From Marvania coccoides (taxonomy: Eukaryota; Chlorophyta; Trebouxiophyceae; Chlorellales; Chlorellaceae), in assembly GCA_963854735.1 (NCBI GenBank), contig OY978097.1, positions 1,674,001-1,738,000 of the forward strand: a DNA stretch of 64,000 nucleotides, given 5' to 3'. Positions 43,701 through 56,047 of this stretch are shown one piece after another. Each line of letters starts with the position of its first letter. The first letter of the stretch is position 1. Under the pieces are notes generated by a model. The model was not told the DNA's origin. It ran no database searches and worked only from the letters and a program-made list of their open reading frames with translations. Made by a program: the position numbers and the translations under genes.

Positions 43701-46700
43701 CCCGGCCACATGATATCCCACGCCTCCGTCACCGCATGCAGCATCTGCAGCAGCACCAGCGCAGGGTTGACGTCTCCTGTGCTCTCCAGCCCCGCAGTTG
43801 CCAGCGCCGCCACCAGCGCCCGCCGGGCGGAAGAAACGGCCTGGCTGCATCGCTCAGCGCCCCCTGTTTCCAGGGCAGACACCGCGGCGGACAGCGCGGC
43901 GCTCGTGGGGGAGTTTTCTTCCTCGGCAGACGTGCCGGGGTTGAGAGGCGCCCAGGAGCCCAAACTGTGAGCTGCTGCTGTCGCTGCCGCTGCTGCTGTA
44001 GTCCCAGTGCCACTGCGGTGGTGGTTTGCAGTTCCAGCTGATCCACCAACGCCGCCTTGGGTGCGCGTCACCAGCGCCATCAAGTTTGCAGCGCCCAGAT
44101 TCGACAGGCAGCGCAGCCGCCCAGCCTCTGCCGCCTGCCGCGTGATGCCGCCAGCTGAGCCCGCCGCAGCGACGCTGCTGGCGCTGCCCCCCACGGCCGC
44201 CGCTTCCTGCTGCGTGATCACCTGCAGCGCGAGATCGCACGTCACCAGCGCCTGAGCCCAGTTTCCCTGGCGCTCAAACCGCCGGAGCTGCGGCAGCAGC
44301 TCGTTGGTGCGGGCCACGGCGTACAGCCCGTCCGGCTCTTCGATGCGGCTGTAGATCTCCAACAGGAGGGCGTCAGCCTCCGCAGAGCGGGCGTTCACCT
44401 GAGGAGAAGGCATCGCTAGACGGCCGCCGGAGGCATCCTCAGCCCAAGCTTCTACGTACAACAGCGCGCTGAAGTGGGCGCGGCAGGCGACAGCGGCCGC
44501 CGCCAGGCGCAGGTAGTCGAGGTCCACCCAGTACGCCTTGCGCCAGGCGGCTGCGTCGGAGCGCGACAGCTGGCGCAGCGTTCCGAGCTTTGACTTGGCC
44601 TGATGAGGGGCTACGAGGGTGTGGACGGCGCCCAAATACATGCTGCGCACATGGTGCAGGCACCGCAGCAGCAGCCGCATGGCTTTGGGGTGTTTTGAGC
44701 AGGCTGGCAGCACTCCTTTGGCGATGGCATATGCCACATCGCGGGAACGATCCAGCGAGGCCTGCTCGGCGGGGCCGTGCAGCGCGAGGTCTGCAAATGC
44801 CAGTGGGAGGATGGCCTCTGCGAAGGAAGGCTTGTGGAGCGCCATGTTGGCGCAGGCATGCAGCGGCGGGCTGTCGGCCTGCATTTTATTATATTAATTA
44901 TTATAGTTAAAGAAAATGAGTTGAAAAGCGGATTACGAGTTAAAGAATATGGAAACCAGTCATTAAAAATGCGTGTCCGACTGCATTAGAGTAGCAAAAA
45001 CATGCACGGTTTAAAAATAAATGAATTCAACGACTCACCCTTTTCAGCAGCGCAAACGCCAGCTCGCACACCCACACGGCGTAGGGCCGAGATGTGAGGT
45101 CCCACAGGTGCGTCTGCAGCACCGTCTGCATCGCGCTGTCGTCTTGAACGCTCACCGCCGGCTCCCTGTCGCTGGCATAGACGCTCAAAAAATCACTGGT
45201 GTTCTGGTCTAGCTCCGCAAAGGCTGCCTGCCCCTCCACCGTGCCCATCAGCCGCCGCCCCAGCCCCGCGTTGGCCTCCACTGGCTTGGCGTCCTTTCTA
45301 GCCATGAGCGCGCGCAGCGTGTGCTGTGCTGTGCCCACCACGCTGGTTTCTTCATCAATGAGGTAATCGCACAGCATGCGCAGCACAGCCACCCACGTTG
45401 CCTGCACCCCACGCTCGCTGCAGCTCACCACCCCTGGTGCAGCGCGCCTGCCGCGCCCTGGTACCGCTGCCGCTGCTACGGCCGTTGTCGATACCGATGA
45501 TGGCTCTGACGCAAACGCCAGCTTCCCTGGGTCCAGCGGACCCACCACCGCCAACAGCTCCCCCGCAAACACTGCCAGCTGGGGGTCCCCCACCTCTGAG
45601 CTAAGCTTAGCCAGCTGCCAGGCGGCTGCCGCAACCGCCGGCGCCGGCCGCGCTGCCACACGCTTGGCACCAGGCGCCTCGTTTCTGAACCTCCGTTCTG
45701 GAGCCGACACCACCACGGCGCCTCCCTCGTACAGCGACTCGGGCTGCTCCCGCAGCAGCGCGCGCAGGGCTTTGAGCGAGCGTCGTCGCAGCGGCAGCGG
45801 CATGCTGGCCGCCCTCGAAGCAAACTGAGCCAGCTGCTGCACCGGGTCCAGCGCTTGCCGACTCTCCTTCACCGCCTCTGCCGCCGCCTCCAGCCCTCTC
45901 TCAGCAGGGATGGGGTCTACCTGGCGGAGGAAGCCTCTCAGTGCGCCGGGAATCCTCACCGTCAGATTCTCTAGCAGCCGCGTCAGCTGATTGAAGTCCT
46001 GGTCCAAGGCAGCGACCTCGGGGGAGGCTGTGGATGCCGCCGCTATGCGCTTGTTGCGACAGTCGGTGAGGGCCTCAACGACGGCAGAGACTAAAGGCGG
46101 CAAGGCAGCTCCCAGAGTGTCAATTGCCGGCTGGCCAGCGCCCCACACGTGTCCAATGACACACCCTAGTAGCGCGCAGCATGTGGAGCGCAAAGAAGGT
46201 TCTCGCAGCATGCGCAGCAGGAGCGACAGCACGTATCGCAGCGTGGCTGGGTGCGCCACCCGCGCGTCCAGCAGCAGCAGCACTGCCCGCAGGGCGCCTT
46301 TGGCGGTGGTCAGGTGCCGCGGGTGTCGCGCCCTGTTCACGAGCTCCTGCACGTTCAGCAGCAGCTGCGCGATCTGCGAGCCCCCCAGCACTGTTGCCCA
46401 TAACCTCTCCTCCTTCTCTGCAGCATTTTGCCCAGGCATCAGGTCCTTGGTGGTCTCTACCACAGTGGAAGGGCGGTAGAACGGCAGGTTGGGCTCAGCA
46501 GAGGGGTCCTCCGAGTCCAAGGGGTCGCGAGCTTCCGTTAACATTTTCCCCACCGCTGTCACCGCTGCATTGTTGATCAACGCCCCGTAACCAGGCCCCA
46601 GCGTGCGCACCAAGAAGTGATGATCGTTGTACACCTCCCTGCACATCCTCCTTGTGCTGGCGTTGCCGCTTTTCAGCCCCGGGTAACTTACGCCGAACAC

Positions 46701-49700
46701 AGCGGCAATGTGGTGCTCCAACAGCGCCTTCACGGTGGACCCCGCCAAATCTGCCAGCCGGGCAAAGCCCATCTCGTCCTGCATCAGCACCATCGGCCCC
46801 ACCAGCGAGCCGGCGCATGCCTGTGCAAAGGCGTGAGGGGACGCGGCTGCCGCCTCCGAAGGCGCCACCAGGCCCCGCACGGAGACAAGGGCGTCAATGG
46901 ACAGCCCTTTCACCAGGCAGTCGTACATGAGCTGCGGCTCCAGCATGGAGGCGTAGGCGTGGCGGTCTGGGTAGCTCAGTGCCCGGGCCAGCCAGTCTAC
47001 TGTGGCCAGCGCCAACGGCAGGCAAGCGGGCGCCACAGCCGCCTCATGGACAATCTTCACTAGGCAGCGCAGCTCCAGCTCGCCACAGGCTGCTGCAGTC
47101 TCTCCCAGCATGAATATCGCCGTCTCCAGGTGCTCAGCAGGGACGTCGGCACCCTGCGACGCCAGCCCCAGGCCTCCGCTTACAATGGCCTCGAAAATCA
47201 TCTGCAGAAAGAAAGAAACGGGCATAATTTAGTTATTCAGTTTAATTTAGTTTAGCATTCCCTGCAAAATACACATCTTTGCAAACAATGTAATTTTGTC
47301 TCCATTTTAATTTTTTCCCACAGAAAACTAATCAGCAAAAGAAGTGGCATCCAAACAAACTTTGTCACTTACGCTGGGGTCCACATACTTTGCAAAAGCG
47401 GACTGCATCAGCTTGGCCCCCTCGATCCTGGCAGAGTACCGCTGCGTAGCGCCTGGCAGCATGAGGTCAGCAATGACATTCACCACGTCATCAAGCACCT
47501 GCTCAGAAAAAAAGTCCTTGTTCATGATGCCCGCCACCGCCGCGCGGCCAAACACGACGTGTGTGACGCTGCAAGGTCCCGAAACGTTCGAATTCTGGGT
47601 GTCAAGGACGGTCATGCAATGCTGCAATATCTCCGCGACGGCTGCGACTGAAGGGCCGATGGTGGTGAGCCCATGCTGAGTAGAAAGCGCGCCCAGCATG
47701 ACGCGACACTGCTCCAGCACCATCTCCATGCGCCCCCGAGGCAGAACCCGCTGACCGTTAACTCTTTCCAACTTCCACGCAAGGATGCCGTCGGTCACAT
47801 CCAGCTCGCGCAACGCGGCCAGCGACATGTCGGGGGCCTCGTAGCAGGAGAACCGCACGGCGCCGGCGGCGGCAGCCACCAGGGCTTCAACCACGAGGAA
47901 ATGAAGAGGCGGCGGCAGCGGCAGGGCGGGAGCAGCAGCCGTTTCTAGGATGGTGGTGGCAGTGTGGCCCACCGCGATGGGAGACAGAGGGGCAAGCTGC
48001 ACCAGCACCGCGGCGCAGCGCATCTTGTACACGCGGGCGAGGGAGGCTGAGGACTTGAAAGCAAGCTGTGCGCCGATGGCGCCCCTTTTTGATTGGTTGG
48101 AGCAAAAGAATGCATGATTTAGCACAGATTTAACGAGAGACAGTGTGCACAGATTGCGAAATGAAAGAAACCCGTATTCAATTTTCTAACCTAAGAAAAT
48201 AGGAAAAAAAATATGAACGCTGAAGGCGAGAAACGAAGCGCTGACAGCAAAAATGATACACACTCACTGTGTTACTGCTGAGACGATTGCAACGTCCAGA
48301 TCATCGTCAAATCCCGCCGCTGGGAGAGGGTTAGTGAACTGCTTGCGGCCCTGGGTTGCAGTAGCCACCGCCGCTGCCGCCGCCGTCGATGCATCCATCG
48401 AAAACGTATCTTCAAAGGCATCCAGCGCGCCCTGCAGCTCGGAAGCCACCTGAAACGAACGGCACACGGTCTGATACCGCCCCAGCGCGCCCATGGCCTG
48501 GTCCAGCGCTGCTGTTTCTGCCTTGGTGAGGCCTTCCATCGTGCAAATTGCCTCAGCTAACACTGGGCCCACCTCCCTCAAAGCGCCCTGAATCTCTTGC
48601 GCGAGGGGCTTGTCCAGGAACCACAGTGACGCCTCACGCTGCTCCGCGTTCGGGAGCTGCTGCAGCGCCACCGCGGCAGCGTCCAGGGCTGCTGCGCAGG
48701 CGCTCAGCACGCTGTGCATCCACTCCGTCCGCTGCTGCGTATGCTGCGTCGGCTGATTCGGCGCGGCCTGCGCGCTGTCCGCCACCAGCCGACGCAGCGC
48801 CTCAGCCGCTTGGGCGTGCATTTGGCCGCCCGCAGGGGCGCTGGGGCCTGCGGCAGCTTCCGCGCTGGCCTCCGCTTGCCGCCTTGCATTTTCAAACACA
48901 GCCAGCCTGGCTTTGCGCCGCATGTACGCCACGCCACGCACCATCCCCGCCATCCGACGCTCCACTGCCGCGTCCTCCTCCCACCAAGCCCACACCGGGG
49001 AGGTCCCTGCCGGTAATTTTGAAGGCACGCCTGGTGCCCCTGAAAAATCCACTGCCGCGCTATTTGCGTAGCTTTCTTTCGCAATGGCTGGCATTTCGTG
49101 GAAACGCAGGAACGCCTGCACCACAGCAGACACCGCACCGGAGTCTGCGCCACCTTGAACTGCCCAGTCCACCACCGCCGCTTCCCACAGCCCAGCATGC
49201 GCAGCAGAGTTCACGCCAGCGCGCAGGGCAGCCGCCGCGAGGTGCAGCCCTGCAGAGGTGGGGGGGAAGGCCATGAGGGGGAACCCCCACAGCTCGTGAG
49301 GGTTGGAGGGCAGCTGGCAAAGGCCATTAGCGGCGATCGCTGTAGCCACCCACAGCGAGGCTTCCAGCTCAGGGGCGGGAGGTTTTAGGGTGTCATGTCG
49401 TGAAGAAATGGTGTGCCACACGTCGCTCCACGCCGCAGAGTCAGCTTCGGTGGGCGGAGGCTCATCAGGGGCTGCCAACGCCAGCGCATGCAGCAGACGC
49501 AGCAGCCACAGCAGGGCGCCTGATTTACGCGCGTCTGCTGAAGCAGCCCAGTTGTCCAGAGCCTTTGGCAGTGCCGCAGAGGCCTGCAGCAGCCACGCTC
49601 GGTACTCCTCCCGTGGCAGTTCTTGGGCATGGTTCAGCAGGAGAAAGGCGGCGACGGGGGCCGCCTCTGCCGGCGTTCCCGCTGCTGATGCTCCCAGAGA

Positions 49701-51283
49701 GCTAAGCGGAGGCTCCCTTCGCGTGCGTTTGGCCGCGCGAGAGGTGCCTGCCTCTTCTTCCAGGGTGCCACCAGCGTTGCGTTCGCCGTTGGCAGAAAAA
49801 GGAGCAGCAGGCGGCAGCAACCCACCCTCTGCGATGCCTGCCGAGTGGACGTAGATGTCTGCCAGCAGGCACAGCAGCGCGTGCTGCGATTGAGTCAGGG
49901 GGGCGCCGATGGGGGCGTGGGGGGTGGGCTTCCTTGAAATACAAATAAAAATGAAATTGAAAAACAGGGCACTAAAAAATAGGGGGAATTACTTGAACCG
50001 TCTATTAATAGGTTTACAATACGTGTAAACATTTAAAGAAATAAATTAACCCACCACTGGGGCTGCGCCGCCTCACTGGCTGCCCACTTCAGCAGCGCCT
50101 CCAGCTGCTCCGCGCCCACCCCTCCCAGCCTGAGCTGCATGCGCACGTACTCCACCGCGCGGTCCTTCAGCTTGACGTCGCGGCCGCGCAGCGCTTTGAC
50201 CGTCGCAGCATGCAACGCAGCGTGCAAAGCCGGGCACTGCGTGGCGACGTCCACGCCGCTGCTGCTCAAGAACGCATTCACCGCGGCGAAGCAGCTGCTG
50301 CCGATCCGCACCATCAAGCTCTCCAGGGTGGGCCCCAGCTCAGCAAAGGTCTTCAGCAGGCTCTTCAGGAGGGTCACCGGAGGGTCCACCGTGAAGTCTG
50401 ACAGCAGGGAGCCCAGCATGCCCAGCACGCGGATGCCGTCGTCGTTGCTGACCGCCGCCTTTGCGTTCTTGATCCATTTGATGTGCGTCTCCACCAGCTG
50501 AATCCAGTCGTCGTCCACGACAGCGGCACAGTAGTCGGGATCCGCCAGCAGCAGCTTCAGGATGTGGACAGAGTCGCGGCAGAGCGGGGAGGTGGAAGAC
50601 AGGCCGCTGCGCTTCAGGACGTGGGTGACGTGGGTGAAGAGCTTGGAGGCACGGCGCAAAAGAAGCCCCTTGCTGCCTGCAGCTCAGGTTTATTGTTGCT
50701 ATTAAATGTAGTGGATATTCAGCAGGGCACGAATTTGAGGGTTAGGGTGCTGCAATGCGTTCTGAGCCATTACTTGCCGGAGCGCTTCTCGTCCTCTGCA
50801 AGCTCCAGCAGCAGCCGCAATGTTTTTGAGAGGGCGGCGTCGGGGGCCCTCTCCTTCTTCAGGGCTTCATCTACCTGTCCCTCCACAAACGTGGAGAACT
50901 TGACAGCCAGCCCCGGCCATGTCAACACTGCAGTGGCATTCCAAAAAGGAAAAATAAAACTTGAGAGATGTACACACAGAGAAGAGAACGGCGGTGGCGC
51001 ATTCCTAAGAAATGCAGTTCAACGCACCTCCCACGGATACTGTGGGGCGGAGCTTGATGGTTTCCGCGTCTAGGGCGCGTAGATACTCTGGACTATCTAA
51101 GAACTTTGTTAAACGAGTGACGCCCTCCTGCAAATGAGAGAAGTGATCGAAAATGCTTGGATATCTAAAAGCGATTTACAAGGTCCCGGCGCAGCCCACC
51201 TTTCGCTTTGTGGCCTTTTTCTCGTTGAGAAGCGCAAGGATCGCGTCAATTTCGGCCTTTGTTTGCTCTAAAAAGCCAGACAT
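40793..51283 (-). CDS. ATM: ATM serine/threonine protein kinase
   Basis: Ten exons: 51200-51283, 51028-51127, 50774-50927, 50055-50672, 48268-49932, 47373-48084, 45039-47201, 42614-44878, 42072-42454, 40793-41984 (9336 nt, 3111 aa, near human ATM). All phases agree and all introns are GT-AG. The N terminus has a TAN-like motif across the first junction (KATKRK/EGVTRLTKFL). HEAT-repeat and FAT regions fill the middle. The PI3K-like kinase lies in the last 400 residues: GGDDDMRQDAVMQQFF, catalytic loop GLGDRHCNNILLD, activation segment HIDLGIAFEQG, then the PRD. The FATC end is GQVAHLFSEAMDPDNLCRMYCGWLPMV-like, matching ATM rather than ATR (DPxNLxxx..GW). ATM signals DNA double-strand breaks in the nucleus. 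An insert rich in Glu/Gln/Ala follows the kinase. It shares a 186-bp divergent promoter with the Ap4A phosphorylase gene. Confidence 0.95.
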
Positions 51284-51469
51284 GTCAAAAATCAACGATC
51301 TGTTGATAGCAGAGCCCTGCCACTTCTGCCGATGCTAACACATTTCTTCTATTTTTAATGAATTTTAAAAGTATTAAAAAGCCATTCGAAAGCCAAGGAA
51401 TTGAAAATATTAATCTTTTCAAAAAATAAATGGATTGCAAATATTATCAATTTATAGTCAATTTTAATC
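51284..51469. promoter_or_regulatory. Divergent promoter, ATM / Ap4A phosphorylase
   Basis: Only 186 bp separate the two outward start codons. It is strongly AT-rich (AAATTAAA/ATTTT words). Both genes must share this control region. Confidence 0.55.
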
Positions 51470-52519
51470 ATGAATTGTGTCTGCCGCTTGGCTGAACGTG
51501 GATTGCTTCTACGCAGCATCTCAAAGGGCGGGAGCTTGCGACGAAAATCGCTAGCAACGAGATCAATGCCTGCCTCATCGCCGTCCTCCACCCCTTCCAT
51601 CGTGACTGACGGTCTCTGGCAGCAGATCACGGCCACCTACGACAGTGCCCAGGCCGCGGCCGCCTCCTCCATCACCGACACCACCACAGAGGAGCTCACC
51701 GACTGCGGCGTCCGCTTTGTACTCAAAGTGGCCACCACGCTGCGGGACAAGCCCAAAGCGCCGTCCAGCGCCGCCGAAAAATCCGCTAAAAAGGCTTGGC
51801 GCAACCCATTTCTTCCACCAGACCCGCACCTCTTCGTTTGCCATCTGTCACCGTCCCACAGCCTCGTGCTCAACAAATTCAACGTTGTGCCCCACCACGC
51901 GCTCGTTATCACCCGGGAGTTTGTGCCCCAAGAGATCCCGCTCTCCGCGCAAGACTTTGCGGCCACTTGGGCGGTGATGCAGGCCATGCCTCTCGGCGGT
52001 CTGGCGTATTTCAACTGTGGGCCGTGCTCTGGTGCCAGCCAGCCCCATAAACACCTGCAAATAGTTCCGCTGCCGCTCAACCCCCGTGCAGCAGCCGACG
52101 GCGACGACGATCCGCCGTTTCAGTGCGCAATATCTGCAGCGACGGCAGGGAGGGCGCCCTGGGGTGCGTTGCAAATCCCGACGCTGCCGTTTGCTAATTT
52201 TGTTGCCCTGCTGGACGGTGAGGCTGCTACGGGGGAGAGGCTGGCGGACACACACGCGAATCTAGTAGAGCTAGCGAGCCAGGCTGCTGCCGGGGGAGGA
52301 GGAGATGACTCTGGCAGCTCGCGGTTGTCGTTCAACACAGTTATGACGCGGCAGTTTATGTTGGTGGTGCCACGGCGGCAAGAGGGGGTAGGTCCCGTCA
52401 GTTGCAATGCCATGGCGTTTGCGGGTTCGTTTTTTGTGCGGGGAGAGGACGAGCTGGCATTCATTCGCGAGGCTGGGCCCATGCATGTGCTGTCGCAGGC
52501 AGGGTTTCCGCACCAATGA
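51470..52519 (+). CDS. Ap4A phosphorylase / ATP adenylyltransferase
   Basis: A single exon of 349 aa. The first ~40 residues are Ser/Arg-rich (MNCVCRLAERGLLLRSISKGGSL) and may be an organelle-targeting peptide. The body matches ATP adenylyltransferases of the HIT superfamily: NPFLPPDPHLFVCHLSPSHSLVLNKFNVV, HHALVITREF, LAYFNCGPCSGASQPHKHLQIVPL with the HxHxQ-type catalytic triad (HKHLQ), and the C-terminal domain FNTVMTRQFMLVVPRRQEG. The family cleaves diadenosine tetraphosphate by phosphorolysis to ATP and ADP. This is one of the few intron-less genes here. Length is slightly above the yeast APA1/APA2 size. Confidence 0.92.
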   Translation: MNCVCRLAERGLLLRSISKGGSLRRKSLATRSMPASSPSSTPSIVTDGLWQQITATYDSAQAAAASSITDTTTEELTDCGVRFVLKVATTLRDKPKAPSSAAEKSAKKAWRNPFLPPDPHLFVCHLSPSHSLVLNKFNVVPHHALVITREFVPQEIPLSAQDFAATWAVMQAMPLGGLAYFNCGPCSGASQPHKHLQIVPLPLNPRAAADGDDDPPFQCAISAATAGRAPWGALQIPTLPFANFVALLDGEAATGERLADTHANLVELASQAAAGGGGDDSGSSRLSFNTVMTRQFMLVVPRRQEGVGPVSCNAMAFAGSFFVRGEDELAFIREAGPMHVLSQAGFPHQ

Positions 52520-52954
52520 TGGGTAGTTTTAAACATGGATTAATCGAACTTATTTAAATTTTTATTACTCATGATTTGGGCAGAAATGGTGCTCTCATTC
52601 ATGGTGCAGAATATATTTTGTTTTTAATAGACAACGATTTTTTCATATGCCCAACAACGATGCACCAAAATGCAAAAGAAAAGCCACTAGGCACGAGGAT
52701 TAAAAATGATGCCCGCCATCAAGGGGGCAGGCACTTCTTGTCTGTTTTTTTCCTGAGGGGGAGTAATTGAGGGGCACATTCTTTTCTATTTTTTCTTCCC
52801 CCTCCCAAAATATTTGTCCAGGATGGTATTTTTGCTGAACAGCCGGTGTTTTCAGAGTATTCAGTCTATTCCCAATCATAAAATAATAAACTTCCCCTAA
52901 AATCAGACTCTTATCGTCTTCAATACAACTCCTAGCCTTCTACTACTTGCCAAC
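52520..52954. other. Spacer upstream of the small secreted protein gene
   Basis: 435 bp, AT-rich, same-strand spacer with the Ap4A phosphorylase 3' UTR and the promoter of the next gene. Possible TATA-like ATAATAAAC near 52881-52892 lies about 65 bp before the ATG. No other feature seen. Confidence 0.45.
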
Positions 52955-53571
52955 ATGAAGCAGCTTCACTTCATCATTGTAGTGATGGTGCTGCTGCTTG
53001 GCCACGCTACTGCTGATACGCTATGCAGCTCCAAGTGGGTATCTTCTCTTTGTTGGTGTGCCTGTGATGGATTCTTTGACGAGTTCACCACACATATTTC
53101 GCAACATGTCTGATCTACTTGCCTAATTCGCAGGGAAGGCTATACGTTCAAGGGTGCCAAGATTAAGACGATCGATGTCGAAAATGAAGACTGCTTTGAG
53201 TCTGCCTGCAAGGCGGCTTGCAGGTGAGTAATGGGTGTCCCCCCCCTCTACGGGGCACCCCTTTTTTTGTGGTGGAGAAATAAAAGCCAATAATTACTTA
53301 ATAATTCTCTTCCGCACTTACTACGCAGGGGGAACGACCGCTGCAGGAAGTGGTCCCTCATGACTTGTAAGTGACAAAAAATTACAAAAGCGTTGCAAAT
53401 TTTGCCACCCATGGGCCAGTAAAATTATAAATTGCTGATGGTCTTTTCTTCTTCTCCTTCGCAGACGCCCGCTTCGGCCGCAGTGCAACATGCACCCTGC
53501 ACACTGGCAGCGCCGTTCTTACGAAGAAGAGCGCCATGTTCTCCACTTTCTACGCCGGTGTTTGCAAGTGA
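52955..53571 (+). CDS. Small secreted cysteine-rich PAN/Apple-like protein
   Basis: Four small exons, each too short for simple open-frame listing: 52955-53034, 53134-53223, 53329-53366, 53465-53571 (315 nt, 104 aa). All introns are GT-AG and phases 2, 2, 1 match. The N terminus is a strong signal peptide (MKQLHFIIVVMVLLLGHATA). The mature 84 residues hold seven cysteines in a PAN/Apple-like order: TLCSSK, ENEDCFESACKAACRGNDRCRKWS, ATCTLHTGSA and a final GVCK. The C-x3-C-x3-C-x6-C spacing with W/F after the last is typical of PAN (C..AC...C..F/W). PAN modules bind carbohydrate or protein outside the cell; ligand unknown. Confidence 0.8.
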
Positions 53572-54244
53572 AGGCTGCGTCCGCTCCAGCAATCCCTTTT
53601 CAGCAGCATAGCCCATTCTTTGCTGGAGGCCTTATGAATTTTTATGCAACTTATTCTTCGTATGCAATAGAAGCTAGAACGTCAAGGTGGCTGCCATTTT
53701 GGTCGTGTTCATTTTTTTCCGTCGCTGATGCAGTTTAGAATCAACCTCAAATGCATGAAGTTGACGTTAAAAAATGCGCTTAATTCACCTTTTTTGTGAC
53801 CGAGGCCTATATGTTTTAGTAAAGGTAAATGAAGTAATGAGGACATAGTGTGGAGCACAAGGCGCCGATGACGAGAGCAGCAGTGGAATGAATTGGAAGG
53901 TTTCGTCGTTATCTCATAAATTAAACAAAAGGGAGAAGAAGAAAAAATAGCAATAAAAAAAAAAATTACGAAAGAAGGCGAGAACTAGGGGGTGGCGGAC
54001 CTGGCACTGATTGAAGAAGCTGCAAAATGCTTGGATACAGCTGGCAACCTCTCTCGTCAAGTGATTAATACTAGCTATGCAGCGGACCCCTCGATTTCAG
54101 AAGACGTCGAATAAATGCCTTCCACTCGTCCGATGTAAACACATTACTTATTACACAATCATTATAAAATATATAATACTTCCAAGTCCCGCCCCGCACT
54201 TCAATTCGAGTCTTTTCATTCCTCAAAGCTGCAAATACCTCCTC
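53572..54244. other. Convergent 3' spacer
   Basis: 673 bp between the PAN-like gene (+) and the prolyl hydroxylase gene (-). AT-rich, with A-tracts near 53956-53966. Nothing recognisable. Confidence 0.5.
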
Positions 54245-55631
54245 CTACTTCTTCTCCTTGTTTCCAAACAGACTCCACCCCTTTTTGGGCGCCTCCTGCG
54301 CCTCCTGGGTCCTCACCCCGTCCTGCGTTGCCTGCTGCGCCTGCCGCGCCTGCCGTACGCGCTGCGCTGCGGCGCGCCTGGGGTTGACTGTGCACTTTTT
54401 GCACGCCTTTTTGCAGCTGACACCCATGTAGGCAGGGTTGTTCTCGCACTCCCCAGCTACCGCCCACTTTTCGCAGTTGGGATTTTCGTCCCTGCAACCT
54501 CCAGCGGCGCCCGCCTTGTCGCCCCCGGCGGCGGTGTTGAAGGCCCCCACGTGGATCCACTTGGTGGCGCTGTACTTGACGCCCTTGGTGGTCTGGCACA
54601 ACAAAAAAGAAAGGACGATTGAATGAACGAACAAACAGGAGCATACAAAAAAAATACACCATTTTAAAATTATAAAGGGCAGCCAAAGTAATGAGCACAT
54701 AATCAGTAATAATCAGAACACCCATCACTTGAAATAAACGAAAACATTTTAAACTTACGGGGCAGCTGCCGTGAAGCGACTTGGGGTCTTCTGTGCCGTC
54801 AGGCTTCAGGCCGTAGAACAGCAGCGCGTTGCCCTTGACCGACTTGACCGCCAGCCCGCCCAGCGCGCACTCCGACCACCCCTCTCCCTTAACTTTGTGG
54901 TCCGCGTTCGGAAAAACCGTCTCGCCACCCTCCTCAGGCGTTGTAAGGTACATCAGCACGGTGGCAACGCGCTGGCCGCCCTTTTCGGGCGCCGAGTTGA
55001 CTGAATCGTGGAAGTAGTCGTGGTGCGCTTCGTACTTCTGCCCGTTGACGTACTTTAAAATTTGCAGCGACTCGCCGTTTTCTTCAGGGATCATTGTGAT
55101 ATGGGAGAGGCGCTTCTCGATGCGGGACACCACCTCGTCCTGGTGGGTCTGCAGGAACATGCCGGAGGAGGTGCGCACGGTGGAGTCCACGCTCTTGCCG
55201 GTGGAGGAGTCGACGACCTGAGACTTGACGAGCTGGCTCTCGGCGAGATCCCGCAGGTGGTCGCACTCCTCATCGGACAGGAAGTTATGGAACAGGAAGG
55301 CACGCGGCTCCCAGGAGAGCTGCTCCACGCGGCCACGCCACACCTCCTGCAACACCACAGGTCGAACGAAGATTTATTTCAAGGATGAGCGTGTCGTCAA
55401 AGGAGAGGGTGCAGATGGGTCTGATGCCTGTTTCCGCACCTGTCCAAGTTCTCCATACCCCACAGAGTCGTGGTACGCGGCTTGTAGCGTAGCTTGAGGC
55501 TGTTCCCCGTGCCATCCTGGAAGCCTGTCCTCAGTGTCGTCGATATGGTCTTCTGCGCACACCGGGTCCGTAGCCAGCGCGGTGCACAGAAGCATGCAAA
55601 CCAACAGCGACTTTGGAAGCGCCATTAGCAT
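54245..55631 (-). CDS. P4H: Prolyl 4-hydroxylase with C-terminal ShKT domain
   Basis: Exons 55440-55631, 54759-55346, 54245-54592 (375 aa); GT-AG introns, all phase 0. The start at 55631 (MLMALPKSLLVCMLLCTAL) gives a signal peptide or anchor; ATGs at 55625 and 55655 are alternatives. The 2-oxoglutarate/Fe(II) domain begins at PRAFLFHNFLSDEECDHL, has RTSSGMFL, the iron-binding HxD in YEAHHDYFHD, RVATVLMYL, GGETVFP, and the distal His and Lys in SLHGSCP/TTKGVKYSATKWIHV across the last intron. A ShKT module (CRDENPNCEKWAVAGECENNPAYMGVSCKKACKKC, six cysteines) follows, then a basic Gln/Ala tail ending NKEKK. Such enzymes hydroxylate prolines of wall glycoproteins in the ER/Golgi; substrate inferred. 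Confidence 0.93.
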
Positions 55632-56047
55632 TGGTTTTTTTAAAGTTGGGTTCAAATTGTTTGTTTTCCGTCAAACTCCTAGGCTGGGCTTGATGCTTGT
55701 GATCTACGACAATTTGTAGTGAAATTTATATAATTTATTTAATGGCGGACAAAAGAGAGAAGAAGTAAAATCAGCATGAGGAGCATGGAAGGAGGAGGGG
55801 AAGAAGCAACACCCACAGCTGGTGATATCATTAAGCTTCTCTGTACGAACTCAAGCCGTTAAAGCTGACAGCAGCAGCTGATGCTGGCCTCAACACCCAG
55901 CTGCCTGTCCACCCAATTCTCTCTCGATTCACCACCATCACCAAGCAAGCAACCGTCTTACAACGAAAAAACCGGGTTTAAATAAATGGGAAATGATTGG
56001 TTCAAGAAAATAAACGATAACTGAGGGGCCGCACCTCATCGCTTCAA
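55632..56047. other. Spacer between two minus-strand genes
   Basis: 416 bp with the promoter of the prolyl hydroxylase and the 3' UTR of the heme lyase. It contains CAGCTG-type words at about 55817, 55877 and 55899. No coding signal. Confidence 0.45.

Noticed and set aside
52576..52770. Small plus-strand frame between the Ap4A phosphorylase and PAN-like genes
   Set aside because: AT-rich, no homology-like motif and no splice partners; treated as spacer.
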